Below are positions 32,202 to 43,920 of a stretch of 64,000 nucleotides of DNA, piece by piece (position 1 is the stretch's first letter; each line of letters opens with the position of its first letter). The translations under genes and the position numbers were made by a program. Origin of the DNA: Hydra vulgaris (Eukaryota > Cnidaria > Hydrozoa > Anthoathecata > Hydridae); NCBI RefSeq assembly GCF_038396675.1, contig NC_088921.1, forward strand, positions 71,381,001-71,445,000. The letters are read 5' to 3'. The notes beneath the pieces are model-generated. The model saw nothing but the letters and a program-made list of their open reading frames with translations. It ran no database searches and was not told where the DNA came from.

Positions 32202-33856
32202 CACTGCCGCTCACGGAAGTTAGGACAAAAATATTTTTTCAAAAGAACAATATTAAAATGTAGTTACGTTACAAAAATTATTTACTTATATTAGTGAAAT
32301 TTATGTTTATATAAAAATAAATCAAGTTAAATAAAATTTGTATCAAAAAAATTCTAAATTAAGTTATTTTAATGTAAATATATTAAAATAACTAACATTT
32401 AAAATAACATAAATTGTACTCACAAGTCTTATCATTTTAAATAAATAAATAGAGAACGCAGAAACATATTAAAGGTCACGTATAAACCTGTATTTTACAT
32501 TATCAACTCAAATCTTTTAAGTTTGTCATTTAACAAGTATTTCTATTGTTTACTGTGTTTTTGCAGATATTTTGTGTATTTTGTGTTAGTGCTTTAAAAA
32601 TTTCAAGTACAGAAGTTCTAAGGTAAAATTAAAAATTATTTTTTTAGTGTAAATTCAAAATATTGAAAAAAATATGCCTAAAGGTAAGCCAATAAGTGTT
32701 GAAAAAAGGACAGCAATACTCGCTTTGCTTCAAGAAGGCTATACAGTTAGAAAAATAGCTGAAAAATTAAACCTGAGTAAATCAACAGTTAGCTATACGA
32801 TTCGTCGAAATCGAGAATCTGGAAGTTTGGAAGACAGAAATCGTCCAGGTCCTTCTCGCATAACAACAAAAACTGATGACCGACGTATAAAAATCATCAG
32901 TAAGCGTAATCGAATGTTAACTGCTCCACAAATAACAGCTATTTTCAACTGTGATCGAGAAAAAAAAGTTTCTGTCAGTACAATCAAACGAAGATTGCAA
33001 AAAACTAATTTGCATGGTCGTGTTGCTATCCAAAAACCATATCTACGAAAAGTTAATCGACAGAAGAGATTCCATTGGGCACAGCTCCACAAAATTGGAC
33101 GATGGATGAATGGAAACAAGTACTCTGGACCGATGAGTCGAAATTTGAAGTTTTCGGAAATAAGCGAAGAGTTTACGTTAGAAGATCTGCTGAAGAAAAA
33201 TGCTAACTCAATGTCTGGTTTCGGTAGGCCAAGGTCTGTAATAGTTTGGGGTTGTTTATCTTCGGATGGAGTGGGATATTTGCATAAAATCGATGGTATA
33301 ATGAAATAGCAGAACATTATAGAGATATCCTGAAATAAGTGCGATCCCTTCGGACTTCGATTAATCGGGAGATAATTTTATTCTGATACTATAATGACCC
33401 TAAACATACTGCATTATTATGTAGAAATTATTTAGAATCAAAAAAGCTGAAAATATATTACGTGTAAAGACCTGACCTTATCGCATTACTATGGGATGAG
33501 CTGGATAAAAAACTAGAACTGTATGTCGAACATCAAAATCATCTCTATGGAACATTATAGAACAGGAATGGAATAATATTCAAAAAGAAACGATTAGAAA
33601 ATTAATTGAAGCAACCGCCACGAAAATTGTTAGCTTATTAAATCAAGGGCTGGTTTTTTGACGAAAAAAAAATTTAATTATTATAATGATTTTTGTACAT
33701 TTTTATTACATAAAACTGACTAATAATATCTTATTGAAAATGTATAAAAAATATAATTTTTATTAATATAAATTAAAAATTCTATAACGTAATTATATAT
33801 TAATTTTGCTTTTTCGAAAAAAATCTCCACTGCTTTAACTTCCGTGAGCGGCAGTG
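32202..33856 (+). mobile_element. Tc1/mariner transposon, 1,655 bp, both TIRs, TA duplication
   Basis: The left end CACTGCCGCTCACGGAAGTT is inverted at 33837-33856 (AACTTCCGTGAGCGGCAGTG). TA flanks both ends (32200-32201 and 33857-33858), the hallmark of Tc1/mariner insertion. The element sits in a TATATTTTTATAA-type repeat, parts of which occur on both sides. It encloses a decayed transposase. Confidence 0.95.
32674..33661 (+). pseudogene. Tc1-like transposase, frameshifted
   Basis: The 5' part is intact from MPKGKPISVEKRTAILALL. It includes a first helix-turn-helix (YTVRKIAEKLNLSKSTVSYT, about residues 24-45), a GRPR-like hinge (RNRPGPSRITTK) and a second HTH (to about residue 125). At about 33085 the frame shifts. 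In the other frame the catalytic D block reads WKQVLWTDESKFEVFGNKR. Then come VIVWGCLSSDGVGYLHKI, YYNDPKHTALLCRNYL (second D) and PDLIALLWDELDKKLE, where the usual PDLNPIE has lost the region of the third catalytic acid. The end reads IRKLIEATATKIVSLLNQGL with TGA at 33659-33661. It is inactive. The antisense ORF at 32793-33317 is a shadow. Confidence 0.93.
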
Positions 33857-33858
33857 TA

Positions 33859-34729
33859 TATATTTTTATAATATATATATATATTTTTATAATATATATG
33901 CTTTTTATAATATATAAAATATATATATAAGTGGTAATTTTTGAAAAATTAACGTGCTTCCCGGTACTTTTTATGGTTGAATGGTCCAATAAAATAAACG
34001 ATAACAGAAAAATTCGATCTACTTATAGAATTAATGAAGGAATAAGTTGAGAGCAGTCGAATAAAGGAAATAAACAAAAATGACAATAATTTGAAATAAG
34101 AGGTATAGGCCCCATCCAACCAGGGTTTTAAATACTACTTTTGAGATTTAAAATACTTAGTGATGGTTTTTCTGGATATGTTTTTAAATTGTTTATTTCT
34201 AAACCTTAAATTTAAATATTTTTTTTGTTGCGCTTCAATTATCTGATTTTTTCCGCCCAAAAAGTTCTGCTTTAACCGCCTCTTGCCGACCTTTTTGAAT
34301 ATTTGTCATTATTTAATTTATCCCTTGGGATTTGATGTGGTTCGCTTGGTGTTGTTTGATGGTCCAACGAAAATTTAAATAACTTCAATTAAGAAAAAAA
34401 ATACGAAAACTTCCAACAAATATGTAAACAATTATCAGCAAAGTTAAATCTTATATAAAAGTGTTACAATTCACAATCATTTACCTCAAATTGACGTTAT
34501 GATTTCATCAATTGTGATATAAAATAAAAAATTTAGTGTTGTTATATAGAGAGTGAATAATAATACAAGACCAATCGGCAATCTTGAAAAGTCTTGTCAA
34601 GTCTTGGTATTCTTGAAATGATTACAATGTAACAAGACTGCAAAATTGTCTTGATAGGTCTTGAAATGTTTCAAGACCGTGTAGGTTTAATCTTGGTATT
34701 AGTATAAAACTATTTTAAGACGCAGACCC

Positions 34730-34733
<4 letters not shown>
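33859..34733. other. Spacer with TA-rich and TCTTGAAA-type repeats, no gene
   Basis: 34570-34690 has several copies of GTCTTGAAA/TCTTGGTA. No coding frame was recognised. Confidence 0.5.

Positions 34734-34792
<59 letters not shown>
34734..34792. repeat. (TA)n microsatellite abutting a hAT end
   Basis: An uninterrupted run ending exactly where CAGTGGCGGAACTTC begins. Confidence 0.95.
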
Positions 34793-34795
<3 letters not shown>

Positions 34796-37447
34796 TGGCG
34801 GAACTTCAATCTTGGGGCCCCCCCCCCCCGTGAAGAAAAAAAACTGTTTTTTTAAAAAAAATAAAGCTTCACATATTAAATAGATATTTATTTCATATAT
34901 CATATTTAAAAAGAAAAAATTAAATAAAGATAAAGATAACTTCAAAACGAAACTAAAAGTTACCGAAACTTAAATAGTGCAGGTTCTCCTCGTATTCAGA
35001 TCGGCAAAATCGGTAATGATGTTTTTCATTTCCATTTTTCCAGCCGCTTTTGCCTCAATAGAAACTATTGCAAGGTCGCTTAAATGTTTCTTTACCAATG
35101 ATATTTCGTAAATAATTTTTTATTTTTAAGTTTCGAAAGAACGTTCAGCTGATGCAACAGTAACAGGTAATGTAAGAAACAGTAACAATGCTGTTATCAC
35201 TTGTGGAACAACGCTTGCAGCTATAGTTGACAATTTTACTATTAAAAGGTTTAGCCAATTCACGTATAGATGATATTTTTGATATTTCATTCGTGTAACA
35301 TTGACTTTACCATAACCATTTGCAGCGGAATTCAGTTGTTATATCTTCACTATATTTTCTCTGAATGGCTTCTGCACAGCTTATGATCTCATGTTTCTTT
35401 CATTACCATTAATTTATTTATATGGATGCAGGAAAATAATTATACCACTTCTTGCATTCCTTTAAATCTATTGTCGAATTGGTTGATAACGACGTCCAAA
35501 ATTTTTATAAAAATATTGATGCCAAAAAAAAATTTCCTCACTACTACTGTGATCTGTAGATAATTCGTCAAAATGCCTTTTCACAATTTTTCTTCTTTTT
35601 TGAAAAAATATTGCAGGAATCTGCCACGTAGTCGCTGATCTACTGCTTTAGTTTTGCTGAATCAATCATCTTCTATATTGTTTTAAATTTTTGCTGGGAT
35701 TGAGAACTGAAACCTCGTAGATCTAAATTTTTGCAGTAATTTGAAATTGAATATGTACCTCATTAAGGATTTTAGATAAAAGCACGCATAAAAAAACAAA
35801 TTCGAAAACTGCTCATATTTTTGTATTCGTACTGCTTCTTCGTGTTTTGGTCATCATGATATCGGAAGGCTTTCATTATATCAAGAAAGTGAATTTTAAC
35901 GGCGGAAAGAGAAAATATATATCCTGCCCATTGTGTTGGATTTAACCTTTTTAATGTTATTTATGATCTACACTTTGGATAGTAGATCCCACCTGTTTAT
36001 GCTATTTCCGACAAATGAACAACATCCATCATTACAAAAAATGAAGCAACTTCAACACAACATTTAACCGCATCGTTATAGTATTTAAATTTCCGAGCTG
36101 CGCAATGCATATACATAGCATCGGGTTGATTTTTCTTAAAAAGGGCCTGACCCCATTGTATAGCCTTTTCGGCACCATCATAACCTTGACCCCTGCAGTT
36201 ACTTAATTTTATATGATGTTTTTCTAACAGATTTAAAATTTCTTCATGTAGTCCAGCAGCAGTGTGGTTATATATTTCCGTGAATCCCAAGCAAAAATTG
36301 AATTTCAATTGATGTGGCTTCATCTTTTTCATTTTTAATAATTTTTACTCATGAACTTGACTGAGCTGATCTCTTTTAGTAATATCTTGTGTTGTATCCC
36401 ATTATAATTGAATAAAAAGGTGAACTATTAATATCAGCAGTAAGAGTGGCTTTTAAATGCGTTGCAAGGCAATGTATGACTTCATTTTGAATTTGCGGCT
36501 TAAATATTTTATAGATCCATTTGGCACAACTCAGCTTCATAGCATTATCATATTTAGCTAAAGTTGAACTTGGGTTAAAAAATTACCATTATATTCATTG
36601 TCAAATGATTCACTGATGACCACGAAAAGCCAAAGAATTTTTAAGCGTGAACGTTATATTTACTATCGTCAAGATGTATCTAAAATATTTCGGGTATCGT
36701 ATTTGTTCTTCTATATTTTATCGTGTCAATTGTTTCATTATGTCGCCCATTTTTCAGGACGGTACAAAGCAAATATATGTTGTCGACTATTTTCGTGAAT
36801 TTTAATTTTTTTAGAAAGACCACGCCAATCTCTGACACCATGCTCACGCCAGTTATCCTTTGCTTTTCGTTCTTCTGAGAAAAGCCAACAAGGCTCGCAA
36901 TAAACGGTATCAAGTTTTGGGGAATAGCAAAGCCACATTCTTTCTATAGATCCATATTTTGAGTATTTTAAAATATTCCTTGGAAAACCTACGGTTTTCT
37001 TGCTAGGGGTCGCGTATAAAAGGACCTTCTGGCCGACACGATTCCGATAATATCATTTTCTTAGATCTTTTGTTAGTATTTTACCATGAAAATTTGCAAT
37101 GTCAGTAGAAAATAATTCACTTGATTTTTGAAATTAATTTGTTCAATGGCGTCATTCGTATCAGAGTTTGAATCTTCCTGGTCTTCATTTCGTGGTTTCT
37201 CGGAGACCTATTCACATCTTCTTCGTTCACATTTTTATTACCAGAAGAATGTTTTCTTCGATATCATCATGTTCTACTGACTGATTTGTACATGACGTCC
37301 GAGAGTTTTGACTTTCCACTTCCGTTTCTCTGTTGTTTTTCGATTGGTTTCAAAAACGTTGTTAGCTTCTGAATTTAGCTAAAGTAGTTGTTTCTTTTAA
37401 CTTTCTTCTTTTGCTGCACCGCTTGTACTACTTAATTTCTTTTCCAT
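34793..37447 (-). pseudogene. hAT transposase with TTF/ZMYM-type finger (DUF4371 family), decayed
   Basis: The minus-strand start near 37447 gives MEKKLSSTSGAAK. After an acidic linker, blocks appear in family order. About 37010-36740 reads MWLCYSPKLDTVYCEPCWLF then SEERKAK and LSKKIKIHENSRQH, a TTF-type zinc finger. About 36330-36000 reads KFNFCLGFTEIYNHT, then LSNCRGQGYDGAEKAI, DAMYMHCAARKFKYYNDAVK and CVEVASFF. This is the hAT core (N-CRGQGYDGA...HCxAHxLNL), with H/L/N partly lost. Near the 3' end, about 35190-34975 reads TVASAERSFET and SDLAIVSIEAKAAGKMEMKN, the hATC dimerisation region. Multiple stops and shifts are present. The plus-strand terminus CAGTGGCGGAACTTC at 34793 is the 3' end. 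No matching 5' terminus was found. Confidence 0.9.
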
Positions 37448-39212
37448 TATTATGAGTCAAAATCTAAATTATTACAAATTTATAATTTAGTACCTGTTGT
37501 AAAATTTTTAATTATTACAAATTTATTAATTACCTTATATTAAATATATCAGTGAAGTAATAAACTCTCGCGCAACAATACTTTATTATTCGTAACACGA
37601 TTAAATAAATTGGAGACTAGTAATTCGAGATAAAATAAGAAATGAAAAGTTAACTGTGGTCGACTACCACCTTAGGGAGACTTCTAAAAAAGAATGAGTT
37701 TATTGACGACTTAAAAGATACATATCTAAAGTATTATATCGAAAACGAGTTTTGTAGACGCATTTTTTTTGTAATTTTAACAGTTAATGCTTAGATCTAA
37801 TATACAGAATATTTTTCTCCCATCATTATTTATTCCGTAGAAGATTTTTTTCGAGTAATTTGAAGTTTTGCTTATTTCGCCAACAACATAACAGTCAACA
37901 ACATAACAGTCAACAACATAACAGTTTAAAACAGGTGAAAACTAAAATACTTTTTAAATTTTTATTGACTAAAATATAGACTAAAAGGTTTTTTTATTGT
38001 CTCAGTTGTAAAGAATTCGTTGTCAACATAGGACTTTTCCTACTTTTATTCGCTTGATCATTTCGGATATTCCTCCTGTAATTCACCCTACTCTTTTATT
38101 GTTTTTTCTCTTTCAGAAGATATTAGTGTATAATCTGCAGTTTGAACCTTGCTTGAGGTGATTTATCGGAGCACCATGTTTATTTTAGGAAAATCATCTA
38201 AATAAATAAAAACATTGTATTATGAACTGTTTTAGGTTGTCAAACAATTTATTTATACTTCTAATATTTATGTGTATCACAGTGAAACTCTTTTTTCAAA
38301 GTTTCAAGTTTTAAATGAATCTGTTTTAAATTATTGCAAGTCAAAATTGTTCATTGTAAAAACTTGCGTTTCTGCGTTGGAAAAGTTGTAAAATATTATT
38401 ATCCATTTCTATTTATTTAACCATAAAATTAAAAATTACAAACTTAATTACAATTTATAAAGTTAAGTTCGATGTTACTGATATAATTAAAAACTTGTCA
38501 ATGGACCTTAAATAACAAATAAAATACAAAAATATTAAGACAAGGAAATACTGAAGTAAACTACAATAACACAAGTAATAAAAAAAAAGTAATAGGAACA
38601 ATAATATTAAAAAAATTGGAATCAGAAAAAAAATATTAAAGAAGTAAAACTGATATAAACGAAAAAAAACGAAAAAAAAACCGGATAAGATGAGTGAGAA
38701 TAAAATGTACGAGAAAACAGAGCCTGGGTGTGCGAGAGGTGCAGTCGCACTGGACGGATTATCATCATTGTATTATTTCATTACTTATAAATAATTAATT
38801 ATTGTATACATATAATTTTTGCATATGCGTCACAATAAACTATTTTAACTTCTGCATCAAATAGAAATGGGGGAGGTAATTTTAAAAACAGATAGTAGAA
38901 AGTAAATACAATGAATGTATGAATGAATGTATGTGACATCGGATCAATTAACTTGCAATTTTACCGTTTATCCAGATTTCATTGCATTGCATCAAGCTTA
39001 ATAATTTTAACGTTTTTGTTATGTTAATTTTAGATGTTTTTTATTTATATATTTTAGTAAACTTTCCTTTAAGTTTTTGTTTAATTATATTAAGTATATA
39101 TCAAATATCAAATTGTTATATAAAATGTAGAAACTCATTTTTTAATTGTGAACAGTGACAGTTGCATCTTGTGAATGAAGTTTTATTAAGTTGAAGATAA
39201 TAAAAAACTATT
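37448..39212. other. AT-rich spacer, no gene
   Basis: A 14-bp unit AACAACATAACAGTC is repeated three times at about 37881-37925. A GC-richer patch at 38705-38760 may be decayed transposon sequence. Nothing else is supported. Confidence 0.5.
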
Positions 39213-39523
39213 AAAGGTCTTCAATGGGCCGAGACAGATTATCAAATTTGTCTATCACCATCAATTAAATCAACACTAACAAGCTCACTTAATTATGAAG
39301 ATGTTATAAATGATTTCGCATTACTGAAGGCCAGAAAAGTAAACTTAAAATTATATTTGAAAAACATTGAAACATTGTTATTATTGAAGTTTAATAAAAA
39401 TGAAAGTTAGCTTGAACTTTTATTATTATTATTATTAATTTTTTATTTTTTTTGAAGGAGGGGGGGGGAGGGACCGTCAAACTTCAGCCTCGCACCGGGC
39501 GTCGTTTTGGCTTGCTACGGCAC
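39213..39523 (+). pseudogene. hAT transposase C-terminal fragment with 3' terminus
   Basis: The frame 39213-39410 reads GLQWAETDYQICLSPSIKST, then SLNYEDVINDFALLKARKVN. The end block LNxEDVIxxFAxxKARKV is the usual finish of ZMYM-type hAT transposases. About 110 bp further on, GTCGTTTTGGCTTGCTACGG ending at about 39523 resembles the inverted form of a CAGTGGCGTAGCAAG-type hAT terminus. The element is opposite in orientation to the relic at 34793-37447 and probably a separate copy. Only the 3' end survives. Confidence 0.6.
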
Positions 39524-39620
39524 GGCGAAGGAAATATAGATACCCTTGTTATCAAGTATAACACTAATATAAAACAAAACAAAAACAAAAAAACAAACTG
39601 GCTTTAAAATTTTTATTACC

Positions 39621-39678
39621 AGTTTTGAAGACATTAAAACGCATTTTTAAAACATTGCGTTTTAATGTCTTTGAAACT
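39621..39678. repeat. Hairpin, 23-bp stems
   Basis: AGTTTTGAAGACATTAAAAC (GCA) is mirrored at 39656-39678 around a 12-bp loop, with one mismatch. Confidence 0.9.
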
Positions 39679-39679
39679 G

Positions 39680-40251
39680 CTGTAAAGCTAATAACTAGTT
39701 AGTTTGCTATTTAAAAATATAAAGCTAAAAAGCACTTTTTAAAATCTTGACAATATATTTTTTTAATTTTCAAAACTGCGCATTTATCTACGCTTCGAAG
39801 TCTTTTTTGAAACCTTCTCTCATAACTTCTTTCGTTGTTCTATTGCCTTGTTAATTTTCTTGTCTATTCTCAAAGTCTTTGTATATATGGATGGTTAAGC
39901 GCCAAACTAGCCTATACAACGAATATGTTGAAATGAGATAATTTGATTAATTATGTTGTATTCCATTTTATTGCTCCTTGGTAGAGTTTTTTATGCTAAG
40001 ATATTATAGAGGAACCACATTTACAATCTTAAATTATTTTGCAAGTTAAAATATTCTTGATAAAGTTTAAACTGTTTTATCTAAATAAGGCCTTCCGCAG
40101 CTGCATCCTACTTAATAAACACCTGGTTTGCTAAAACTTTGTAGCTTAGATTTATTCCTAGTTGTTTAAAATGACTATAAATAGACCCAAATTTAAAAAC
40201 GGTTTTATAAAAAGCATTTCGATAGTTTTTTTAAACTTAGGGCCTTAAAAA
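39680..40251. other. AT-rich spacer, no feature seen
   Basis: No gene or structure was recognised. Confidence 0.5.
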
Positions 40252-40299
40252 CTTTGGAGGTATGAACATAAACATATATGTGTATTCATACCTCCAAAG
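40252..40299. repeat. Hairpin, perfect 15-bp stems
   Basis: CTTTGGAGGTATGAA and TTCATACCTCCAAAG enclose CATAAACATATATGTGTA. Confidence 0.92.
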
Positions 40300-40398
40300 C
40301 ATTTTTTTTGGGAATGGCATATAAACATTTTTGAAAATGTTACTTTTAAAACTATTTAATTTTGCTCAAGAACAATGGGCATTGGACATCTCAAGACA

Positions 40399-40440
40399 TT
40401 CGACAAACATCAAGTGGATGTCCGACAAACATCAAGTGGA
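40399..40440. repeat. Two direct copies of a ~22-bp unit
   Basis: CGACAAACATCAAGTGGATG and CGACAAACATCAAGTGGACG are adjacent. The second leads into the inverted-repeat unit at 40439. Confidence 0.85.
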
Positions 40441-40671
40441 CGTTAGAATTATCTTGTTCTCCACTTTTTGAAAAATTTGAGTTATTGATAGTGCTGTGTA
40501 CCTCAGAATAATGTTTTTCTATTGCATTGAAACCTAAGTTAAAAGTAAAAAAGTTGTGAAAAAAACAGTTTTAAAAAAAAATTTATATGCCGTCTCCTAA
40601 AGTCTTTCTTTTTAATCGTTTTATCTCAAAAGTCAAAAAATGTGAAGATAAAACAAGATAATTCTAACGTC
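40439..40671. mobile_element. MITE-like unit with 20-bp TIRs
   Basis: GACGTTAGAATTATCTTGTT (40439-40458) is perfectly inverted at 40652-40671. The interior also pairs weakly (CCACTTTTTGA versus TCAAAAAATGTG). It is 233 bp and non-coding. Confidence 0.8.
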
Positions 40672-40708
40672 ACGATGTATTAAACTTAAGAATATAATTT
40701 ATACTAAA

Positions 40709-40845
40709 AAAGTTATGTGACTTTTTTAAGCACGTTATGTGTTAAGTTATGTGACTTTTTTAAGCACTTTTGACTATAACTATATATATATATATTTTGA
40801 CTTTAACGTTAAGTTATGTGACTTTTTTAAGCACTTTTGACTATA
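40709..40845. repeat. Three direct copies of AAGTTATGTGACTTTTTTAA
   Basis: Copies lie at about 40709, 40743 and 40809. The last two extend through GCACTTTTGACTATA and are separated by a short TA run and ACTTTAACGTT. Confidence 0.9.
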
Positions 40846-40861
40846 TATGTTTATAAATTAG

Positions 40862-41924
40862 ATTTTATTTAACCATTTAAAGTGGTACTCTATGATATAT
40901 CTTATATAAAACTTGATATATCATTTAAAACTATGATATATCTCTAAAACTATGATAAATCATTTATCGATAAAACTTCATAGTGTTCTAGGAGTTTCCT
41001 TTACAATAGAATGTTTATATTTAAAAAAACAATTGTTTTATTTTTACATTTTACTTTGTTAAACTTGTTAAACTACGTTATATAATGTTATGTTTTATAT
41101 ATTATACGTTGCATTATATTAAGTAACATAATTGTAACGTAATGAAGTGTAAATATATTGAAGTAATTATATAGGGAATCCGAATATATAAACTTGAGTA
41201 TTTAGAGATTGGAATGTTTTTTTTACCATTTGACACCAGAGAAGGGAATAGAAAATACTTTCAACGCCATCTAAAACTAAATGACAATTCAATAATAGAA
41301 TTGAGACTTCATCAAAAAATGTCTTGGTTTTGATGATGACCGTGCAGTAGTTAAAACCCAGCTCAATTGGAAGTTTAAATCACAAAGATCTGGCTTGGAA
41401 AAATTAAAAGATTTGAAAACTTCGCGTAGTTGCGCTATTAATTTTGAATGTTCATACTTATGAAGTGTTTTTTATGAATCGCTGTAAACATTAAACTTGA
41501 TTTTTATATACCTTAAGACTTACCACAAAGTATAGTGATAATCTGGTTTACCACGAGTATTCTAATAGACCACGTGATACATCAGATATATGATAATTGG
41601 GTAATCTGATGTCACTTGACAATCTGATTTTTCACAATGATATGGTATTTTTGTTTGTCAAAATCTAAATTGAACATAAATCTTTTTGTACTAATGTAAT
41701 ATTTTTGTATTTGTGCTGAGAGGCTCGTTGATATTACTACAAATAGTGTTTTATAGATATGATACTGATATTTTGATATAACTTTGATGTTGCTATCAAA
41801 TACGACAATACAATAATGTAAACATATATCTTTTTATTCTTCTCATTAAGTTTCTAAATTTTTCAGGTGTTTTAATGAATATGAATTTATCGCATTGCTT
41901 AAAAAACTATACTTTTTCAAATGT
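40862..41924. other. AT-rich spacer, no gene
   Basis: Imperfect TATGATATATC repeats at 40890-40960. A possible decayed frame at about 41235-41330 has no family resemblance. Confidence 0.5.
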
Positions 41925-42180
41925 TTTTTTTTTTTATGTTATTCATTTCCCCAATGTCGAGACAGCCACTAAAATCAAGGAGCCTAATTTTTTTTTTTTT
42001 AATGTGGTAACAAACTACTCTTAACTCTTTCAACTCCGATAAACAAACCTTGACAAACAAAACCGCAACGCGGAAAAACAAGTTGAGCGTGGTGTTTTTA
42101 GACGTGGTATGGATCGAATTTGGAACTTCAAGCTAATGATGCAAGCGCTCTATTACAACCCTACTACCGTCGTTGAAGAG
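41925..42180 (-). mobile_element. tRNA-derived SINE, diverged copy (same family as 63512-63747)
   Basis: Read on the minus strand from 42180, it has a tRNA-like head with GTAATAGAGCGCTTGCATCA and AAATTCGATCC (box B-like). The body, CCACGCTCAACTTGTTTTTC, GTCAAGGTTTG and GAGTTGAAAGAGTTAAGAG, is shared with the copy near the window end. Its 3' side contains TAGTGGCTGTCTCGACATTG and an A run. Compared with 63512-63747 it carries a ~13-base extra A run at about 41989 and many substitutions. Confidence 0.8.
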
Positions 42181-42393
42181 TATGTGGTGCAAAAAAAAAA
42201 AAGTAAGAAAAATATTTATTCATTGACTAATCCAAGTATTATACAATACTGAATAAATGATGAATTTCGAATAATATTAGTTGACTTGCTGTAAAACATA
42301 TTTTAAAATCTTTAAAAATTGCCCATTTTCTTTATATATCTAATCAGCTTAAGAATTTTAAGTCTAGATTGGAAAAATAAAATTCATAAAACA

Positions 42394-42565
42394 GTAGCCG
42401 TGGCGAAGTGGGTAGAGTTATGGCGCATAATCAATAGGTTCGACGTTAGCTCTGGCTAAACAATCTTGCGACACCGATATGAAAGAAGGAGTGCACTTTC
42501 TGGTTAAATGCTTTTCTACGTTACTCTGTGATAGATTGTCAAGTTTATCTTTAAAAATTCCTCAA
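42394..42565 (+). mobile_element. tRNA-derived SINE, second family
   Basis: The head reads GTGGCGAAGTGGGTAGAG, where TGGCGAAGTGG is a perfect match to the RNA polymerase III box A consensus. A box B-like GGTTCGACGTTAGC lies about 38 bp on. The tRNA-unrelated body continues through GAAAGAAGGAGTGCACTTTC and TGTGATAGATTGTCAAG. The acceptor stem is not tRNA-like, so it is not a functional tRNA gene. Confidence 0.7.
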
Positions 42566-42596
42566 TATCTTACTTAAAAACCTTTTTAATATAGTA

Positions 42597-42720
42597 TAAC
42601 TGTAAAATCCCGATAAAAGTAACCCTCGAACTTCAAGTAACTCAAAGTATATTTAAAATTTTCCTTTAAATCCGGTTTTCCATAAAAATCAATAACTCGA
42701 ACTTTAACTTTAAGTCTGAC
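42597..42720. mobile_element. pogo/Tigger-like transposon end fragment
   Basis: ACTGTAAAATCCCGATAAAA, then GTAACCCTCGAACTTCAAG and AATAACTCGAACTTTAAC, resemble pogo/Tigger termini, which begin CAGTxxAACCxCGxTAACTCGAAC with repeated CTCGAAC. No transposase reading follows. The ORF at 42736-42933 does not look like one. Confidence 0.45.
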
Positions 42721-42933
42721 CATTTTCTTTGTCTCTTGGTTGTTCAAGAGTTTAAACAATATTTATGGCACATTAAGGTCAGGGTTAGGGGTACTGTTAA
42801 AAAACTTTTACTAAATCTAAGAAAGATGATGAACGGTGCTTCGGATTTAAATAAATTTTTCCTATTAGAATTATGGTTTATTCTGCGAAATGTTAATTTA
42901 AAAAAAGTACTTTTATCTCATTTGATTGAGTAG

Positions 42934-43573
42934 ATATTGTCTAAAGTTTATTGGGATGATCAACCTGCCTCAACAGGGTATCAATGGATAAACGAATATG
43001 CATGGTATAGAATTTAGGCGTAAGTTGCATGGTATAGAATTTAAGCGTGTCTATAGTTTATAAATCTTTTATATTTTGCGTGGTACTTAAAGCACTTCAA
43101 GAAGTCCTCACGGTCTTGTCACGAAGTACCACTCTGTGGAAAAGCATATAACGTAAGAGCATTTAGCTAGGAAACTTATGCCTCCTTCCTTACCAATGTT
43201 GCTTGTCTGGCCAGAGTTGGTATCGAAACTCGACTTTATGATTTGGAACCAAAACTAACCGCTGCGAATTTATACACTTTAATGATATAGGAGAAAATTT
43301 TAAAAAGCAAGAAATATAAATTGTTGTCAAATATGCTTAACTTATCCCTATTAGACTAAGTGACACATTAGTTAGATTTTAAAAAGAACAGTTGGATATT
43401 GGATAAAAAAACCTATAATTTTGTTAAATATTAACTCATTAGAGATGCAGATAAAAACTTCGAAGAACTTAAGAGTAAAATAATATTTTTTTTTTTCAAA
43501 TTTTTTTGGTTAAAAATAGAAAAGTGCCTATGCATCATAGTCGATTGCTATCTAATCACTCTCTCCTAGGAGC
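42934..43573. other. Spacer with a dispersed repeat copy
   Basis: TGCATGGTATAGAATTTAGG is duplicated at about 42999 and 43027. 43085-43190 (contains AAGAGCATTTAGCTAGGAAA) matches 22846-22905 in inverse orientation, showing a dispersed repeat family. Nothing coding was found. Confidence 0.5.
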
Positions 43574-43920
43574 ATTGGTATGACTACAATGTGAACCTCA
43601 GTCAAACATTTACTAGAATATAATTAATTTCTTAATTTTTATGGTAGAGTAGTACTATTTAATCTTAATAAATTTTTAGCATTATTCTTGCAGTAGAGAG
43701 ACCAGTTTGGCAGATTAAATAATCTCAATAACTACGCGTTGCATGACAAGACATCTAATGAATGAAAGTTAAGTAGTTAAAATGCACAGGATCCTCTCTA
43801 CTTCAAGAATAATGCTAAAAATTTATTAAGATTAAATAGTACTTCTCTACCATAAAAATTAAAAAATAAATTATATTCTAGTAAATGTTTGACTGAGGTT
43901 CACATTGTAGTCATACCAAT
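43574..43920. mobile_element. Foldback MITE with ~128-bp terminal inverted repeats
   Basis: ATTGGTATGACTACAATGTG at 43574 is mirrored at 43901-43920. The match continues through CTCAGTCAAACATTTACTAG and TTTTTAGCATTATTCTTG to about 43702/43795, with few mismatches. A ~90-bp non-coding loop (43703-43794) separates the arms. Confidence 0.92.

Noticed and set aside
32793..33317. 174-codon minus-strand ORF
   Set aside because: Exact antisense shadow of the Tc1 transposase; no family resemblance of its own.
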